Below, one piece after another: positions 29,701 through 40,050 of a stretch of DNA of 64,000 nt. A program made the translations under genes and the position numbers. Under the pieces are notes generated by a model that saw only the letters and a program-made list of their open reading frames with translations, was not told the DNA's origin and did not search any database. This DNA comes from Roseovarius sp. ZX-A-9 (lineage in GTDB: Bacteria > Pseudomonadota > Alphaproteobacteria > Rhodobacterales > Rhodobacteraceae): positions 19,505-83,504 of the forward strand of contig NZ_JAPWHW010000020.1 of assembly GCF_028369135.1 (NCBI RefSeq), given 5' to 3'. Numbering within the stretch: the stretch's first letter is position 1; every line of letters starts with the position of its first letter.

Positions 29701-30005
29701 GACGACCCAATTCCTCGTGCCACCCGGGTCAAGAGCCCGGTATTGCTGTTTTTCTCCGCGCGCAACACGCACGGCTCCGAAACAAAAAATCGGCGCGCAA
29801 CCCGAATCGCCGCGCGCCATGTTCCGTAGATGAGCGCCCCACTACCGCGCATTCCCATTGATTTCAAGGTCTGCAGGCAGTTTTGGCGGGACTTAAAGCG
29901 TTTGCCATGAAATCCGGTCGACGGATCGGATTGCAGGCACTGCCAAGGTCGATACCACTCCGGCCTGACGCATACGCCGGGATATCATGGCCGACCAGAC
30001 AGGTA
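29701..30005. other. secE-nusG intergenic region
   Basis: A 305-base gap, longer than the usual few bases between secE and nusG. It contains small inverted repeats around 29724-29740 (CCGGGT...GCCCGG type) but no convincing promoter, terminator or gene. Confidence 0.5.
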
Positions 30006-30203
30006 TCAGCCGAACATCCCCAGAACAACCTGAAGCCCACTACGGATGCCCAGGTCCACCAATGCGAAAAAAACCGACGTCAGCGCGGCCATGATGAACA
30101 CCATAACCGTGGTCAGAAATACCTCGCGGCGGGTCGGCCAGACGACCTTCGCCACTTCGGCGCGGACCTGCTGGATGAACTGAAGCGGATTGGTACGTGC
30201 CAT
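30006..30203 (-). CDS. secE: Preprotein translocase subunit SecE
   Basis: SecE stabilises SecY in the export channel. The 65-residue single-helix form is typical of alphaproteobacteria: an amphipathic segment NPLQFIQQVRAEVAKVVWPTRREV precedes one membrane helix (about 30-60). The conserved VxWPTRRE motif is present. It precedes nusG as in most bacteria. Confidence 0.96.
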   Translation of the reverse strand: MARTNPLQFIQQVRAEVAKVVWPTRREVFLTTVMVFIMAALTSVFFALVDLGIRSGLQVVLGMFG

Positions 30204-30298
30204 GCGCTGATGTCTCTCACTAAGGCGTTTTGCATATGACCCGAAGGTCAGATCAGATGCGAAACGCCCGTAACATTGAATTGGCGTGGGCCCTCCGC

Positions 30299-30326
30299 AT
30301 TTTACCCTGATTCAGGAAAAACGCAA
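30299..30326 (-). promoter_or_regulatory. Candidate secE-nusG promoter
   Basis: On the minus strand TTGCGT (30326-30321) and TAAAAT (30304-30299) are spaced by 16 bases, about 95 bases before the secE start. Confidence 0.4.
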
Positions 30327-30470
30327 AAGGCTTGAGCCTCGGGACGGTGCGGGCCGCCCGAATGGCCCGACCCGTCCGGGCGACATACGCGCCTGACCGC
30401 GCAAATTCAAGAGCCGATCCTGACGGACCGGCACTGGAAAATTCCTGCGGTTTGGCATCGCCCCCGATGC

Positions 30471-31193
30471 TCAACCGTGATGGGCCTGCGCCGCCAACCG
30501 GTCGAACGGGTCCGGCGCATCTTCGTCCACTTCGTCGATCAGCGCCTCGCGGCTGAAATCCGGCATGTAGAGCCCCTCTGACCAGCGCCCCGGCAACCGG
30601 TCGAATAGCGCATCAAGCCGCACCGCAAGGCTGTCTGCCGTGGCGCGCAGACGTTCTGCCCGGCTGGGCGCCCGCGCATCGAGCCAGCGGTAGAACCACA
30701 GCGCGCATGCCGCGATACGTTCCGCCCCGACAAAGATGAAGGCAATCAGCGACAGCCAGATCGCGCCAATGATCAATGTCGGAACGATCCAAGGCCAGGT
30801 GTAGAAGACAACCACTGCCGACAACGCGATCATGACCCGCCCCAGCCAGCCCTCGCGCAATGCGCGCCGCTCTTGCCGCCCGCCCGTTTCGGTATCGTCC
30901 GCCGCGCTGATCGGCTCGAACGCCGCGTGGCTCCGCGCTGCGGCGGCATCGGATCGGTCAGATTGTGGCATGGAAGGTGGCGGCCCACCGCGTGCAACCG
31001 CTTGCGTCACCGCATCGCGCGCCGCGGCAACCGCCTGCGGGTCTTGCTCCTGCAGTGCTTCTGCAATCGCCTCGTGGATCTCCGCATCGGTCAATTCCGG
31101 CCGCGGAGCCTCCGTCAGCGGGTCCAACATGAGGCCCGGCCGCAACTTGCGCGTATCTATGCGCAAAGTCTCATATTCATCTGTTGGTGACAT
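30471..31193 (-). CDS. Membrane protein of unknown function
   Basis: The 240-residue product is not recognised. An acidic, proline-rich cytoplasmic N-terminus (1-110) is followed by two adjacent hydrophobic segments (about 120-165: VMIALSAVVVFYTWPWIVP and LIIGAIWLSLIAFIFV) and a basic helical region of about 75 residues. The ATG at 31193 (MSPTDEYETLRID) is preferred over one 36 codons upstream. It lies between tRNA-Trp and secE on the same strand. Confidence 0.65.
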   Translation of the reverse strand: MSPTDEYETLRIDTRKLRPGLMLDPLTEAPRPELTDAEIHEAIAEALQEQDPQAVAAARDAVTQAVARGGPPPSMPQSDRSDAAAARSHAAFEPISAADDTETGGRQERRALREGWLGRVMIALSAVVVFYTWPWIVPTLIIGAIWLSLIAFIFVGAERIAACALWFYRWLDARAPSRAERLRATADSLAVRLDALFDRLPGRWSEGLYMPDFSREALIDEVDEDAPDPFDRLAAQAHHG

Positions 31194-31477
31194 GACAGCA
31201 CCAGAATCCTTATTTGCGCCCCCACGCAAACCCGGCAGGAACCCTGGGTCCACCGCCGAATGCAGTGTTTCTACGGCACGATTGGGGCAAAAATGTGGCA
31301 AGCGTGATCATTTGAGGGCAAACCTGATGAAAATCGGGCCAGATCAAGGCAAATGTGGCGCCCGGCGGCCCTGCCAGCCTTCGCTGCCGCAGTGACCTGA
31401 TACGCGCGACCGCCCCAAGGGTGGTAATTGCAGCGCGGCAAGATCAAAAGATGGGGTGGTGACACCGAACTGGGCGG

Positions 31478-31553
31478 TGGCAGGGGCACCAGGGCTCGAA
31501 CCCGGGACCTACGGTTTTGGAGACCGTCGCTCTACCAACTGAGCTATACCCCT
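31478..31553 (-). tRNA. trnW: tRNA-Trp (CCA)
   Basis: The minus strand folds into a full cloverleaf of 76 bases: acceptor AGGGGTA/TGCCCCT with discriminator G and encoded CCA, D-arm with AGCTCAGTTGGTAGAGC, anticodon stem ACGGT/ACCGT with loop CTCCAAA (anticodon CCA), and GGTTCGAGCCC T-arm. Its place between tuf2 and secE is the classic location of a tRNA-Trp gene. Confidence 0.97.
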
Positions 31554-31566
31554 ATATGCGGTCCGG

Positions 31567-31595
31567 GGATTAAGCCAACTCTCGCACCAGCGCAA
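31567..31595 (-). promoter_or_regulatory. Candidate tRNA-Trp promoter
   Basis: On the minus strand TTGCGC (31595-31590) and TAATCC (31572-31567) are spaced by 17 bases; the tRNA begins 14 bases beyond the -10 element. Confidence 0.55.
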
Positions 31596-31659
31596 GGGGG
31601 ATCGGACCGATCCGGGCGACAATTCCTTCCGGGCAGCGCTCAGGCCCCAGCCGGTCTTG

Positions 31660-32328
31660 TCATTCTCGCCCGATTGTCTCCGCCGCGCGCTCCAGTGCGG
31701 CCAGATCGGCGCCGCAGATCGCTGCTTCATGGGCCAGTATCCGTGCAATCGGCCAGTCCCACCACGCAATCTCCAGCAGTCGCGTAATCGTCTCGGGGGC
31801 GAACCGACGGCGCAGCACGCGCGCCGGATTGCCCGCGACCACGCTGTAGGGCGCGATCTGTCCGCCAACAACAGCCCCGGCACCGATGATGGTGCTGCTG
31901 CCGATCTCTGCACCGGGCAGGATGCGCGCGCCCTGCCCGATCCAGATATCATGGCCCAGCACCGTATCGCGCCCCGGTCCCGGCAAAGATGCACGCGCCT
32001 CGGCGAACCCGCCGTCGAACACTGCAAAGGGAAATGTGGAAAACCCGTCGCGACGGTGGTTGGCCGAAGCGGTGATGAATTGTACCCCGTCGGCGATCTG
32101 GCAGAACCGCCCGATGACCAGCCGCTCGGGCGAATGCGGGTAAAGGTAGGGCGCCAGACGCGCCGCCCAGTCGGCGGGTAACACATGCGCACTGGCATAA
32201 GAATACTCGCCCGCCTCGATGCGCGGATGATCAAGCGCCGCGCGCAGGAACACCGTGCCCTCATGCGCCGTGCCGTCCGGCAGGGTCAGCGGATTGCGGA
32301 TATCAGGGGTGGGGAGAGTACCGGGCAT
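31660..32328 (-). CDS. Hexapeptide-repeat O-acetyltransferase (CatB/XAT-like)
   Basis: The 222-residue product is a left-handed beta-helix acyltransferase of the xenobiotic/CatB type, which moves acetyl from acetyl-CoA to a hydroxyl. Visible are the ASANHRRDGFSTFPF segment with the catalytic histidine (H91), the GHDIWIGQGARILPGAEIG hexapeptide repeats (about 123-141) and the C-terminal VVAGNPARVLRRRF closing segment. Substrate is unknown. It sits between tuf2 and tRNA-Trp on the same strand, not part of the normal tuf-trnW-secE order. Confidence 0.85.
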   Translation of the reverse strand: MPGTLPTPDIRNPLTLPDGTAHEGTVFLRAALDHPRIEAGEYSYASAHVLPADWAARLAPYLYPHSPERLVIGRFCQIADGVQFITASANHRRDGFSTFPFAVFDGGFAEARASLPGPGRDTVLGHDIWIGQGARILPGAEIGSSTIIGAGAVVGGQIAPYSVVAGNPARVLRRRFAPETITRLLEIAWWDWPIARILAHEAAICGADLAALERAAETIGRE

Positions 32329-32445
32329 CGGGACCTCGCGCTGGTCGCGTGTTGTTTACGTTGGATCCGGGCGATCAGGTAAATCTGGCCGCGGCGCCCT
32401 CCATAGGCTCGGGCAACAGAATAACAGGCCAGCGCGCCACGAAAA

Positions 32446-32470
32446 AGGGCGCCCGTTTCCGGGGCGCCCT
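32446..32470 (-). terminator. tuf2 terminator
   Basis: AGGGCGCCC (32446-32454) and GGGCGCCCT (32462-32470) form a 9-bp stem; the minus strand continues TTTTTC. It lies about 90 bases after the tuf2 stop and before the acetyltransferase gene. Confidence 0.8.
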
Positions 32471-32481
32471 CTGATTGCTGC

Positions 32482-32503
32482 GTAGGGTGGATTTTACCCC
32501 ACC
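32482..32503. repeat. Short GTAGGGTGG palindrome downstream of tuf2
   Basis: GTAGGGTGG, ATTTTA and CCCCACC in order; GGTGG pairs with CCACC. Related to 6502, 11445 and 29141. Confidence 0.5.
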
Positions 32504-32559
32504 TTCCGGGTCATGCAGGCATGGTGATCTTGCAATCACCTACCGCACAGACAATTCGC

Positions 32560-33735
32560 TCACTCGAGGATTTTCGACACCACGCCGGCGCCGACGGTGC
32601 GGCCGCCTTCGCGGATGGCGAAACGCAGGCCCTCTTCCATCGCGATCGGGGCGATCAGGTCGACCTCGAACTTCAGGTTGTCGCCGGGCATCACCATCTC
32701 CGTGCCCTCGGGCAGGTTCACGGTGCCGGTCACATCCGTCGTACGGAAGTAGAACTGCGGACGGTAGTTGGCGAAGAACGGCGTGTGACGGCCACCCTCA
32801 TCCTTGGTCAGGATATACGCCTCGGCTTCGAACTTGGTGTGCGGCGTCACCGAACCCGGCTTGCACAGGACCTGCCCGCGCTCGACACCTTCACGATCGA
32901 TACCGCGCAGCAGCGCGCCGATGTTGTCGCCAGCTTCACCGCGATCCAGCAGCTTGCGGAACATTTCAACGCCCGTGCAGGTCGTCTTCTTGGTGTCGCG
33001 GATGCCGACGATCTCGATCTCGTCGCCAACGTTGATCACGCCACGCTCAACACGACCGGTCACAACCGTACCACGACCCGAGATCGAGAACACGTCCTCG
33101 ACCGGCATCAGGAAGGGCTGGTCCACGGCGCGTGCCGGCGTCGGGATGTACTCGTCCACGGCCGCCATCAGCTTGCGGATCGAATTCTCGCCGATTTCCG
33201 GATCACGGCCTTCCAGCGCAGCCAGCGCCGAGCCGGGGATGATCGGAATGTCGTCGCCGGGATATTCGTACGAGCTCAGCAGCTCGCGAATTTCCATCTC
33301 GACCAGTTCCAGCAGCTCTTCGTCGTCAACCTGGTCGACCTTGTTCATGTAGACGACCATGTAGGGGATGCCCACCTGGCGACCCAGCAGGATGTGCTCG
33401 CGCGTCTGGGGCATCGGGCCGTCGGCCGCGTTCACCACCAGAATCGCGCCGTCCATCTGCGCCGCACCGGTGATCATGTTCTTCACATAGTCAGCGTGGC
33501 CGGGGCAGTCGACATGCGCATAGTGGCGCGCGTCGGTCTCGTATTCCACGTGCGCGGTCGAGATCGTGATCCCGCGTGCTTTCTCTTCCGGCGCGCCGTC
33601 GATCTGGTCATACGCCTTGAAGTCACCGAAATACTTCGTGATCGCCGCCGTCAGCGTCGTCTTGCCGTGGTCAACGTGACCGATCGTGCCGATGTTAACA
33701 TGCGGCTTGCTGCGGTCGAACTTTTCCTTTGCCAT
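32560..33735 (-). CDS. tuf: Translation elongation factor Tu, copy 2
   Basis: This copy encodes exactly the same 391 residues as the gene at 10242-11417 and stands in the tufB position upstream of tRNA-Trp and secE. The two genes differ by very few bases; those noticed are a synonymous change near the 3' end (32599 against 10281) and the stop codon (TGA here, TAA there). The similarity continues about 30 bases past the stop, which marks the end of the shared tract and points to gene conversion. Confidence 0.98.
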   Translation of the reverse strand: MAKEKFDRSKPHVNIGTIGHVDHGKTTLTAAITKYFGDFKAYDQIDGAPEEKARGITISTAHVEYETDARHYAHVDCPGHADYVKNMITGAAQMDGAILVVNAADGPMPQTREHILLGRQVGIPYMVVYMNKVDQVDDEELLELVEMEIRELLSSYEYPGDDIPIIPGSALAALEGRDPEIGENSIRKLMAAVDEYIPTPARAVDQPFLMPVEDVFSISGRGTVVTGRVERGVINVGDEIEIVGIRDTKKTTCTGVEMFRKLLDRGEAGDNIGALLRGIDREGVERGQVLCKPGSVTPHTKFEAEAYILTKDEGGRHTPFFANYRPQFYFRTTDVTGTVNLPEGTEMVMPGDNLKFEVDLIAPIAMEEGLRFAIREGGRTVGAGVVSKILE

Positions 33736-33781
33736 GATGCTGGCCCTTTCTTTCAGAACTCTGATTAATCTTCTTGTGCTC

Positions 33782-34471
33782 TTAGTTTACTTTTGCACAT
33801 GTGATCGTGATTGCCTGACGGCATTTTCTTGCTTCTTCCTGCGCCTCCGCCCGAGCTTGCCTTTCGGCCTCAGTCAACGTTGCAGGATCGGTCTTGGGCG
33901 ATAAGGTTTTGGCTGACGGCTTATTCGTCGTGTCTACGGCCCCGAACAACCGACGTTCTACATCCCCGGAAAATCCGGCGATGGTTCTGCGATAGTCGTC
34001 GTCAACGCTGCGCGTCGAAATCGCCCCGATAATGCCACCGGGCGCATAGGCCCCTTTCGCCGTCCCGTACACTTTGGTCGGCTCAAGCACCATCGCACCG
34101 CTTCGGACATCCTTGACTTCAAGAACACCGCTGATGGCGCTGGTCCCGCCAATCAGCAACGACTGACCCGGAGAAACCAGATGCACACCGGTTAGACGCA
34201 CAGTTACATCGACTGGCGTGGTCCCTGTGGCCGATTTACGCAACGCATGCGCTAATGTCGCCCGGATATCGCGCGCGACGTCTTCCTTGGAAAACTCATT
34301 CACGCGTCCGGTCACACCGGTAAAGGCAGCCGTGTCGACAGTCACCTGACGGACGGAATACTGCTCGCGCGGGCTGTTCTGCAACAAAGGCTCCGCATAG
34401 CATCCAGCCACCAAAAACGCGGCAGCGAATCCCAAGAAACTCCTACGGCCCGGGAAATTCACGTTCTTCAT
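33782..34471 (-). CDS. Lipoprotein of unknown function with Tat-like signal
   Basis: The 229-residue product begins [15 protein letters not shown] and continues into a hydrophobic stretch ending LVAGC, so it combines an RRxFLG twin-arginine motif with a lipobox (cysteine at about residue 24). The mature part contains [22 protein letters not shown] and a C-terminal charged helix. Function is unknown. The start at 34471 is chosen because GGCGGA lies at normal spacing; an ATG two codons upstream is possible. It is 46 bases before tuf2 on the same strand. Confidence 0.65.
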   Translation of the reverse strand: MKNVNFPGRRSFLGFAAAFLVAGCYAEPLLQNSPREQYSVRQVTVDTAAFTGVTGRVNEFSKEDVARDIRATLAHALRKSATGTTPVDVTVRLTGVHLVSPGQSLLIGGTSAISGVLEVKDVRSGAMVLEPTKVYGTAKGAYAPGGIIGAISTRSVDDDYRRTIAGFSGDVERRLFGAVDTTNKPSAKTLSPKTDPATLTEAERQARAEAQEEARKCRQAITITCAKVN

Positions 34472-34567
34472 ATTCATTTTCCGCCATTTCATCGCGGGCC
34501 GTTTATTGCGCCGGGCACCGAAAATCAAGCACTTCCGCGCGCCGCGACCCCCGCCGTGGCGGTGTCG

Positions 34568-35281
34568 TCAACTTTCAGGGATCGGTGCCACCTCCGGCTC
34601 TTCGATCATCTCTGCCGAGGCGGCAGCCGCTGCTGCGGCCGCTGCGCTGTCATCCTCCTGGGCCGCGGCGTCGGCAACCGGTGCGGCAGCAGGCTCGGCC
34701 TGTGCCGGCTTGGCCCGCTTCACGCCTTTCCCGCCGAACCATTTCTTCGCCTGATTTTCGCGCACCAGCCAGTTCTGGATCAGCTTGGCGGCGTTGCGGC
34801 TCAGATTCTCCATCTGGACTTCCTTGGACTGGGTCAGCCCCGATCCCAACATGGTACTTCCCGAGATGCTCTCGATGATCGTCACCTGTTCAGGCTTCTC
34901 GTTCAGCTTTTTGCCCGCAGCATCATCCCAGACTGTCACCTTGATGATCAGCGCCGATTTCGGCGATGCCACGACAGGCACCCCCGGCACGGCCAGAACA
35001 TAGCCCTCGACCGAGATCGCGATATGATAGAGCTTGTCGCCTTCGTAGCGGCCGAACCGCTCATCGATGGCCTTGGTCATCGCGGCAATCCACTCTTCCT
35101 TGCTGGCATCGCGCGAGGCGGGCCCCTTGGTCAGGTTGGGCGCAACCACGACGTTGTGGCCCAGCGCGAAATTGCCCAGATCGACAGGCGCCTTGTCCAG
35201 ATCGTCGGGGTTGGTGCACGCGCCAAGCGCGCCCAGCGCCAGAAACAGGGCGGCTAAACGTGACAGAAGGTGAAAGCTCAT
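34568..35281 (-). CDS. Lipoprotein of unknown function with Ala-rich tail
   Basis: The 237-residue product has a signal peptide ending LGALGAC, a lipobox with the cysteine at residue 22. The mature domain (about 40-180) has no motif I can name; the last 50 residues are low-complexity Ala/Glu/Pro. It is followed 96 bases later by a second lipoprotein gene on the same strand, so the two may act together at the outer membrane. Confidence 0.7.
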   Translation of the reverse strand: MSFHLLSRLAALFLALGALGACTNPDDLDKAPVDLGNFALGHNVVVAPNLTKGPASRDASKEEWIAAMTKAIDERFGRYEGDKLYHIAISVEGYVLAVPGVPVVASPKSALIIKVTVWDDAAGKKLNEKPEQVTIIESISGSTMLGSGLTQSKEVQMENLSRNAAKLIQNWLVRENQAKKWFGGKGVKRAKPAQAEPAAAPVADAAAQEDDSAAAAAAAAASAEMIEEPEVAPIPES

Positions 35282-35400
35282 CGGGCATCCTCACAGCTTA
35301 GGGTCCCCTTGCCGATACAAGAGCGCCGCGCTTTGCGCAATCATTTGCCCAGCCCCGCCGCCGTACCTATATCAATAGCCAAGAGCCGAAAGGGACAAAG

Positions 35401-36750
35401 ATGCGCAGCGACATACCCGTTCACGTCCCGCTGGTCACCCAGCCGATGGGCGTGCTGGCCAGCCTGGCTGCGGCGCGGCGCAACGTGCTCAGCATCATTC
35501 CGCAGATTGCCACACGTCAACCGATGGTGTCAGGCCGCACCGGCAAGCGCTGGCACATGGTGATGGACCCGGACGCCATAAAGACGATGCTGCTGGAGAA
35601 ACTCGACAATTATCCGAAATCGGTCGTCACCAAGAACCTGCTTCGCCCGGCGATCGGCGAATCACTCTTTATCGCCGAGGGCGCGCATTGGCGCTGGCAA
35701 CGGCGCGCCGCCGCACCGGTCTTTTCGCATCGCAACGTGATGAACCTCGCCCCGATCATGACCGCCGCCGCCGAGCGCAGCGCCGCGCGGATTGCCGCCG
35801 CCGGACCGCGCGCGGTGGACGTGGCAGAGGACATGGTGCGCACCACTTTCGACGTGATCAGCGATGTGACATTTTCCGGCGATGGCAGCTTCGATGCGGA
35901 CGCAGTGCATCACGCCATCAACGGGTATATCGCCGAGGCGGGCAAGATCTCGCTCTTTGACATCCTCGGCTTTCCCGACTGGGTGCCGCGCCCGGGCCGG
36001 ATGATGTCGGGCAAGGCAGTGCGCCAGATGAAGGCCGTGGCCGATGAAGCGGTCGAGGCCCGCCGCATCCGCGGGCCAGAGGGGGTGCCGGACCTGCTCG
36101 ATCTGCTGCTGGACGGGATCGACCCCGAGACGAAGCGCCAGATGAACACCGCCGAGTTGCGCGACAACCTGCTGACCTTCATCGTCGCCGGGCACGAGAC
36201 GACGGCGCTGACCCTCGCCTGGTCGCTCTATCTCTGCGCGTTCGATCAGAGCGTGCAGGATCGCGCCCGCGCCGAGGCGCAATCGGTGCTTCAGGGGCGC
36301 GCCTGCACCGGCGAGGATGTGGCGCAGCTGCCCTTTATCCGCATGATCGCCGACGAGGCGCTGCGCCTCTACCCACCAGCCGCGATGGTGTCGCGCACGG
36401 CGCTGCAGGCCGATACGCTCTGCGGCCGCGAGGTGCATGCCGGCGATACAGTGATCATTCCGATCTATGCGCTGCACCGCAATCACCTGCTGTGGCAGGA
36501 TCCCGATCATTTCCGCCCCGACCGCTTTGCCGACCGCAAGGTGGTGCAGCGTTACGCCTACCTGCCCTTCGGTGACGGCCCGCGAATCTGCATTGGCGCC
36601 AGTTTCGCGCTACAAGAGGCGGTGATCATCCTCGCCACGCTGCTGTCACGGTTCCGTTTCACCCAGGTCGAGGGCCGCAACCCCGAGCCGGTGATGATCC
36701 TGACCCTGCGCCCCCAGGGCGGCGTCTGGTTGCAAGCCACCCCGGTTTGA
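35401..36750 (+). CDS. Cytochrome P450
   Basis: A heme monooxygenase of 449 residues. Visible are the I-helix AGHETTALTL near residue 260, the K-helix EALRLYPPA near residue 318, the PDHFRPDRFADR meander, and the heme-ligand loop FGDGPRICIG (390-399) with C397 as the thiolate. No membrane anchor. The long I-helix to heme spacing resembles BM3/CYP4-type enzymes more than camphor-type ones. The ATG is preceded by GAAAGGGAC; substrate and redox partner are unknown and none is adjacent. Confidence 0.93.
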   Translation: MRSDIPVHVPLVTQPMGVLASLAAARRNVLSIIPQIATRQPMVSGRTGKRWHMVMDPDAIKTMLLEKLDNYPKSVVTKNLLRPAIGESLFIAEGAHWRWQRRAAAPVFSHRNVMNLAPIMTAAAERSAARIAAAGPRAVDVAEDMVRTTFDVISDVTFSGDGSFDADAVHHAINGYIAEAGKISLFDILGFPDWVPRPGRMMSGKAVRQMKAVADEAVEARRIRGPEGVPDLLDLLLDGIDPETKRQMNTAELRDNLLTFIVAGHETTALTLAWSLYLCAFDQSVQDRARAEAQSVLQGRACTGEDVAQLPFIRMIADEALRLYPPAAMVSRTALQADTLCGREVHAGDTVIIPIYALHRNHLLWQDPDHFRPDRFADRKVVQRYAYLPFGDGPRICIGASFALQEAVIILATLLSRFRFTQVEGRNPEPVMILTLRPQGGVWLQATPV

Positions 36751-36858
36751 CACGACGCCCGCCCGCCGCGCACTCTGAGGCGCCCGCCCACGCCCGCATA
36801 GGGCGCGTCATTCGCCCCGTCCCGCAAGGGCGCCCGTCAGGGCGCCGATGCGGACAAT

Positions 36859-39177
36859 TCAGGTAAACTTGTTATCGCGCGGGAATCCGCGTGGTGCCAT
36901 GCGGCCGGTGCCTGCACGCTTGCCGGTCCATTCCGCCAACGCGGTCTCGGTCCGGGTGCGCCCCGCCGGATCGTGCCAGCTCAGCCCGTCCTCCAGCGCA
37001 AAGGTCGTGGCATCTGAAAGCCCACCGTCCTTGTATTTTTGCAAACGAACACCCTTGCCTCGGGCCATTTCCGGCAGTTCGGATTGCGCAAATATCAGCA
37101 CTTTCCGGTTTTCACCCACAACCGCCACATGGTCGCCTGTCACCGGCTTGCAAACCCGCGCGCGGGTGTCTCCGCGCACGTTCAGAACCTGCTTACCACT
37201 GCGGGTTTGCGCCAGAACGTCCTGTTCAGGAACGATAAACCCGTCTCCGGCGCTGGATGCCACCAGCAGCTTGCGGTCAGGCTGGTGAATGAACAGATCG
37301 ACGATGCCGGCCTCGTTGGGCAGATCAACCATCAGGCGCAACGGCTCTCCCATGCCGCGCCCGCCGGGCAGATTGGCCGCCGACAGCGTATAGAATCGGC
37401 CGTTCTCGGCGAATACCAGCAGCCTGTCGGTGGTTTCGGCATGAAACAGGAAGCGCGGGCCGTCGCCATCCTTGAACTTCAATTCCCGGTTGAGGTCGAT
37501 ATGACCGGTCATCGCGCGGATCCAGCCCATTTCCGAGCAGACCACCGTGATCGGTTCGCGGTCGATCATCGCCTCCAGCGGCACCTCTTCCACTTCGCCG
37601 GCAACCGCAAACTGCGTGCGGCGCTCGCCATATTCGTAGGTCCTGCCAAAGGTCTTGCGAACCTCGCGCAGCTGATCGGCGATCGCCTTCCACTGCAGAG
37701 TGGTGTTCTCCAGCAGATCTTCCAGACCGGCGCGCTCCTGCATGAGCGCCTCCTGCTCCTTCAGCAGCTCAATTTCCTCCAGCCGCCGCAAGCTGCGCAG
37801 CCGCATGTTCAGGATCGCTTCGGCCTGCACATCCGTGAGCCCATCCGCGCTGCCCGCCACGGGCGGCACGTAATCAGCCTCGGACATGGCGCGGGTAAAT
37901 TCGCGGCCCCAGTCCTCGCGCATCAGCGCTGCTTTCGGCTCATCGTCATAGCGGATGATGTCGATCACCCGGTCAAGGTTCAGGAACGCGACGATCAGCC
38001 CTTCAAGCACCTCCAGCCGATGGTCGATCTTCTCCATCCGGTGGGTCGAGCGGCGGATCAACACCTCCTGGCGGAAGTCGAGGAAGGCGCGCAGCACCTC
38101 CTTCATCGAGCAGACCTTTGGAGTAACCCCGTCGATCAACACGTTCATGTTCAACGAGAATTTTACTTCCAGGTCCGAGTTGCGGAACATCATGCCCATC
38201 AGCACATCGGCATCGACATTCTTGCTGCGTGGCTCAAGGATCAGGCGGATATCATCGGCACTCTCGTCGCGCACGTCGGCGAGGATCGGGATCTTCTTGA
38301 CCTGGATCAGCTCCGCGATCTTTTCGATCAGCTTGGATTTCTGCACCTGGTAAGGGATTTCGATGACGACGATCTGCCATTGACCGCGCCCAAGGTCCTC
38401 GACCTCCCATTTGCAGCGCAGACGGAAGCTGCCGCGCCCCGTGCGGTAGGCGTTCGCGATATTCTCGGGCGGCTCGACAATCACGCCACCCGTGGGGAAA
38501 TCGGGGCCGCGCACATAGTTCAGCAGCGTGTCATCCCGGCAATCGGGCGTGTCGATGATATGCAGGCACGCATCCACCAGTTCACCGATATTGTGCGGCG
38601 GGATATTGGTCGCCATGCCTACCGCGATGCCGCTCGACCCGTTCGCCAGAAGGTTCGGGAAGGACGCGGGCAGCACCACCGGCTCGGTCAGCGTGCCGTC
38701 ATAGTTGTCACGGAAATCAACGGCATTCTCGGCCAGCCCGTCCAGCAGCGCCTCGGCCACCGCGGTCATCCGCGCTTCGGTGTAACGCGAGGCCGCCGGG
38801 TTGTCGCCGTCGATATTGCCGAAATTGCCCTGCCCGTCCACCAGCGGATAGCGCACGGCAAAATCCTGCGCCAGCCGCGCCATCGCGTCATAGATCGCCG
38901 CATCGCCATGCGGGTGATAGTTGCCCATCACGTCGCCGCTGATCTTGGCCGACTTTCGAAAGCCCCCTGTGGAACTAAGGCGCAGCTCGCGCATTGCATA
39001 GAGGATACGACGGTGCACAGGCTTCAGCCCGTCACGTGCATCAGGCAGCGCGCGGTGCATGATCGTGCTCAGCGCATATGTCAGATAGCGCTCGCCGATC
39101 GCGCGGCGCAGCGGCTCGGACATCGTGGCCGATCCGTCCTCGGGGCTTATGTTGGGGTCGTCAACCAGATCGTTCAT
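36859..39177 (-). CDS. parC: DNA topoisomerase IV subunit A
   Basis: ParC cuts and rejoins DNA with ParE to decatenate chromosomes. The 772-residue product has [12 protein letters not shown] near residue 50, the active-site tyrosine in SRYTEARM (Y132), and a beta-pinwheel C-terminal domain. The quinolone region reads GDAAIYD (91-97), so the residues matching E. coli Ser80 and Glu84 are Ala and Asp; alanine here may be lineage-typical. Its length and short C-terminal domain favour ParC over GyrA. Confidence 0.92.
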   Translation of the reverse strand: MNDLVDDPNISPEDGSATMSEPLRRAIGERYLTYALSTIMHRALPDARDGLKPVHRRILYAMRELRLSSTGGFRKSAKISGDVMGNYHPHGDAAIYDAMARLAQDFAVRYPLVDGQGNFGNIDGDNPAASRYTEARMTAVAEALLDGLAENAVDFRDNYDGTLTEPVVLPASFPNLLANGSSGIAVGMATNIPPHNIGELVDACLHIIDTPDCRDDTLLNYVRGPDFPTGGVIVEPPENIANAYRTGRGSFRLRCKWEVEDLGRGQWQIVVIEIPYQVQKSKLIEKIAELIQVKKIPILADVRDESADDIRLILEPRSKNVDADVLMGMMFRNSDLEVKFSLNMNVLIDGVTPKVCSMKEVLRAFLDFRQEVLIRRSTHRMEKIDHRLEVLEGLIVAFLNLDRVIDIIRYDDEPKAALMREDWGREFTRAMSEADYVPPVAGSADGLTDVQAEAILNMRLRSLRRLEEIELLKEQEALMQERAGLEDLLENTTLQWKAIADQLREVRKTFGRTYEYGERRTQFAVAGEVEEVPLEAMIDREPITVVCSEMGWIRAMTGHIDLNRELKFKDGDGPRFLFHAETTDRLLVFAENGRFYTLSAANLPGGRGMGEPLRLMVDLPNEAGIVDLFIHQPDRKLLVASSAGDGFIVPEQDVLAQTRSGKQVLNVRGDTRARVCKPVTGDHVAVVGENRKVLIFAQSELPEMARGKGVRLQKYKDGGLSDATTFALEDGLSWHDPAGRTRTETALAEWTGKRAGTGRMAPRGFPRDNKFT

Positions 39178-39318
39178 GGATGTGGTGATAGCTGCGGCTT
39201 GATTGCTCGTAAAGCGGGGGCGGGGAAAGAATCGCGGTTTTCCCGTCGAGAGGGGGCGCGAATCGTGTATTCTGGCCTTGCTGCTTTAAATTTTTGAGTC
39301 ACTCGGGGGGATGCGCAT

Positions 39319-39999
39319 ATGTGGCGCTTCATGTTGCTGACATTCGCGTTTCTGGGCTTTGCGTTCTACCAGCTCAGCGGCGGTGCCGATTACGCGCCGC
39401 GCGCCGACTCGTTGCAGGTCGCGCTTCAGGACAGGCCGCTCTTTGCCCAGCCAAAGCCGGTTCAGTCGCGCGCCCTTGAGGTGGCCACGGCAAAACCCCG
39501 GATCAAACTGACCCCGCGCCTGATCAAGCAAAAGCGCGAGGCCGTTCAGGCCGCCCATGACGCCCGCGAAGCGCGCAAACAGGACCGTTACCTGCAAGCG
39601 CAGCAAGCAACGCGATTCCAGGTCACGCTGGCCGCCGCCAGCCCGGCCAAGAGCGTGTTCGATTCCCAAACCATCAAGGAGATGGGCCTTTCAGGCGTCG
39701 GCGCGTTTTCCGGCGGCACGCTGGCGCGCGATGTCTCGGGCGTGATCGGCGGCACAGGCGCGGTGCTGGCCGGGACTGATGACACGTCCGAACCCGCCGA
39801 TATCCGCTCTGTCACCGGCACGCTGGTAAACATGCGCGACGGGCCGGGCACCGACTATCTGCAGGTCTATCAACTGAGCCAGGGCACACAGGTAGAAGTG
39901 CTGGAGACGGCCGCGAACGGCTGGGTACATCTGCGCGCGCTCGATACCGGCCAGACCGGCTGGATGGCGGACTGGCTGTTGACGGCCATCGACCAGTAA
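39319..39999 (+). CDS. Secreted or anchored SH3-domain protein
   Basis: The 226-residue product has one N-terminal hydrophobic helix (WRFMLLTFAFLGFAFY), a long charged helical linker (about 60-100) and a C-terminal bacterial SH3 domain (about 160-225: VNMRDGPGTDYLQVYQLSQG and GWMADWLL). Such domains often bind cell-wall peptides. It is likely tethered to the inner membrane facing the periplasm. It is divergent from parC with 141 bases between. Confidence 0.75.
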   Translation: MWRFMLLTFAFLGFAFYQLSGGADYAPRADSLQVALQDRPLFAQPKPVQSRALEVATAKPRIKLTPRLIKQKREAVQAAHDAREARKQDRYLQAQQATRFQVTLAAASPAKSVFDSQTIKEMGLSGVGAFSGGTLARDVSGVIGGTGAVLAGTDDTSEPADIRSVTGTLVNMRDGPGTDYLQVYQLSQGTQVEVLETAANGWVHLRALDTGQTGWMADWLLTAIDQ

Positions 40000-40050
40000 C
40001 GGCGCGTCAACGCCATTGCACGCACCCGCCCCGCGCGGCATAGCTGGGGC

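Noticed and set aside
32475..33768. Plus-strand frames opposite tuf2
   Set aside because: Same shadow frames appear opposite tuf1 because the two genes are copies.
36859..39177. Ala and Asp at the quinolone-sensitive positions of ParC as a resistance mutation
   Set aside because: The residues could be normal for this lineage; without relatives and susceptibility data no claim can be made.
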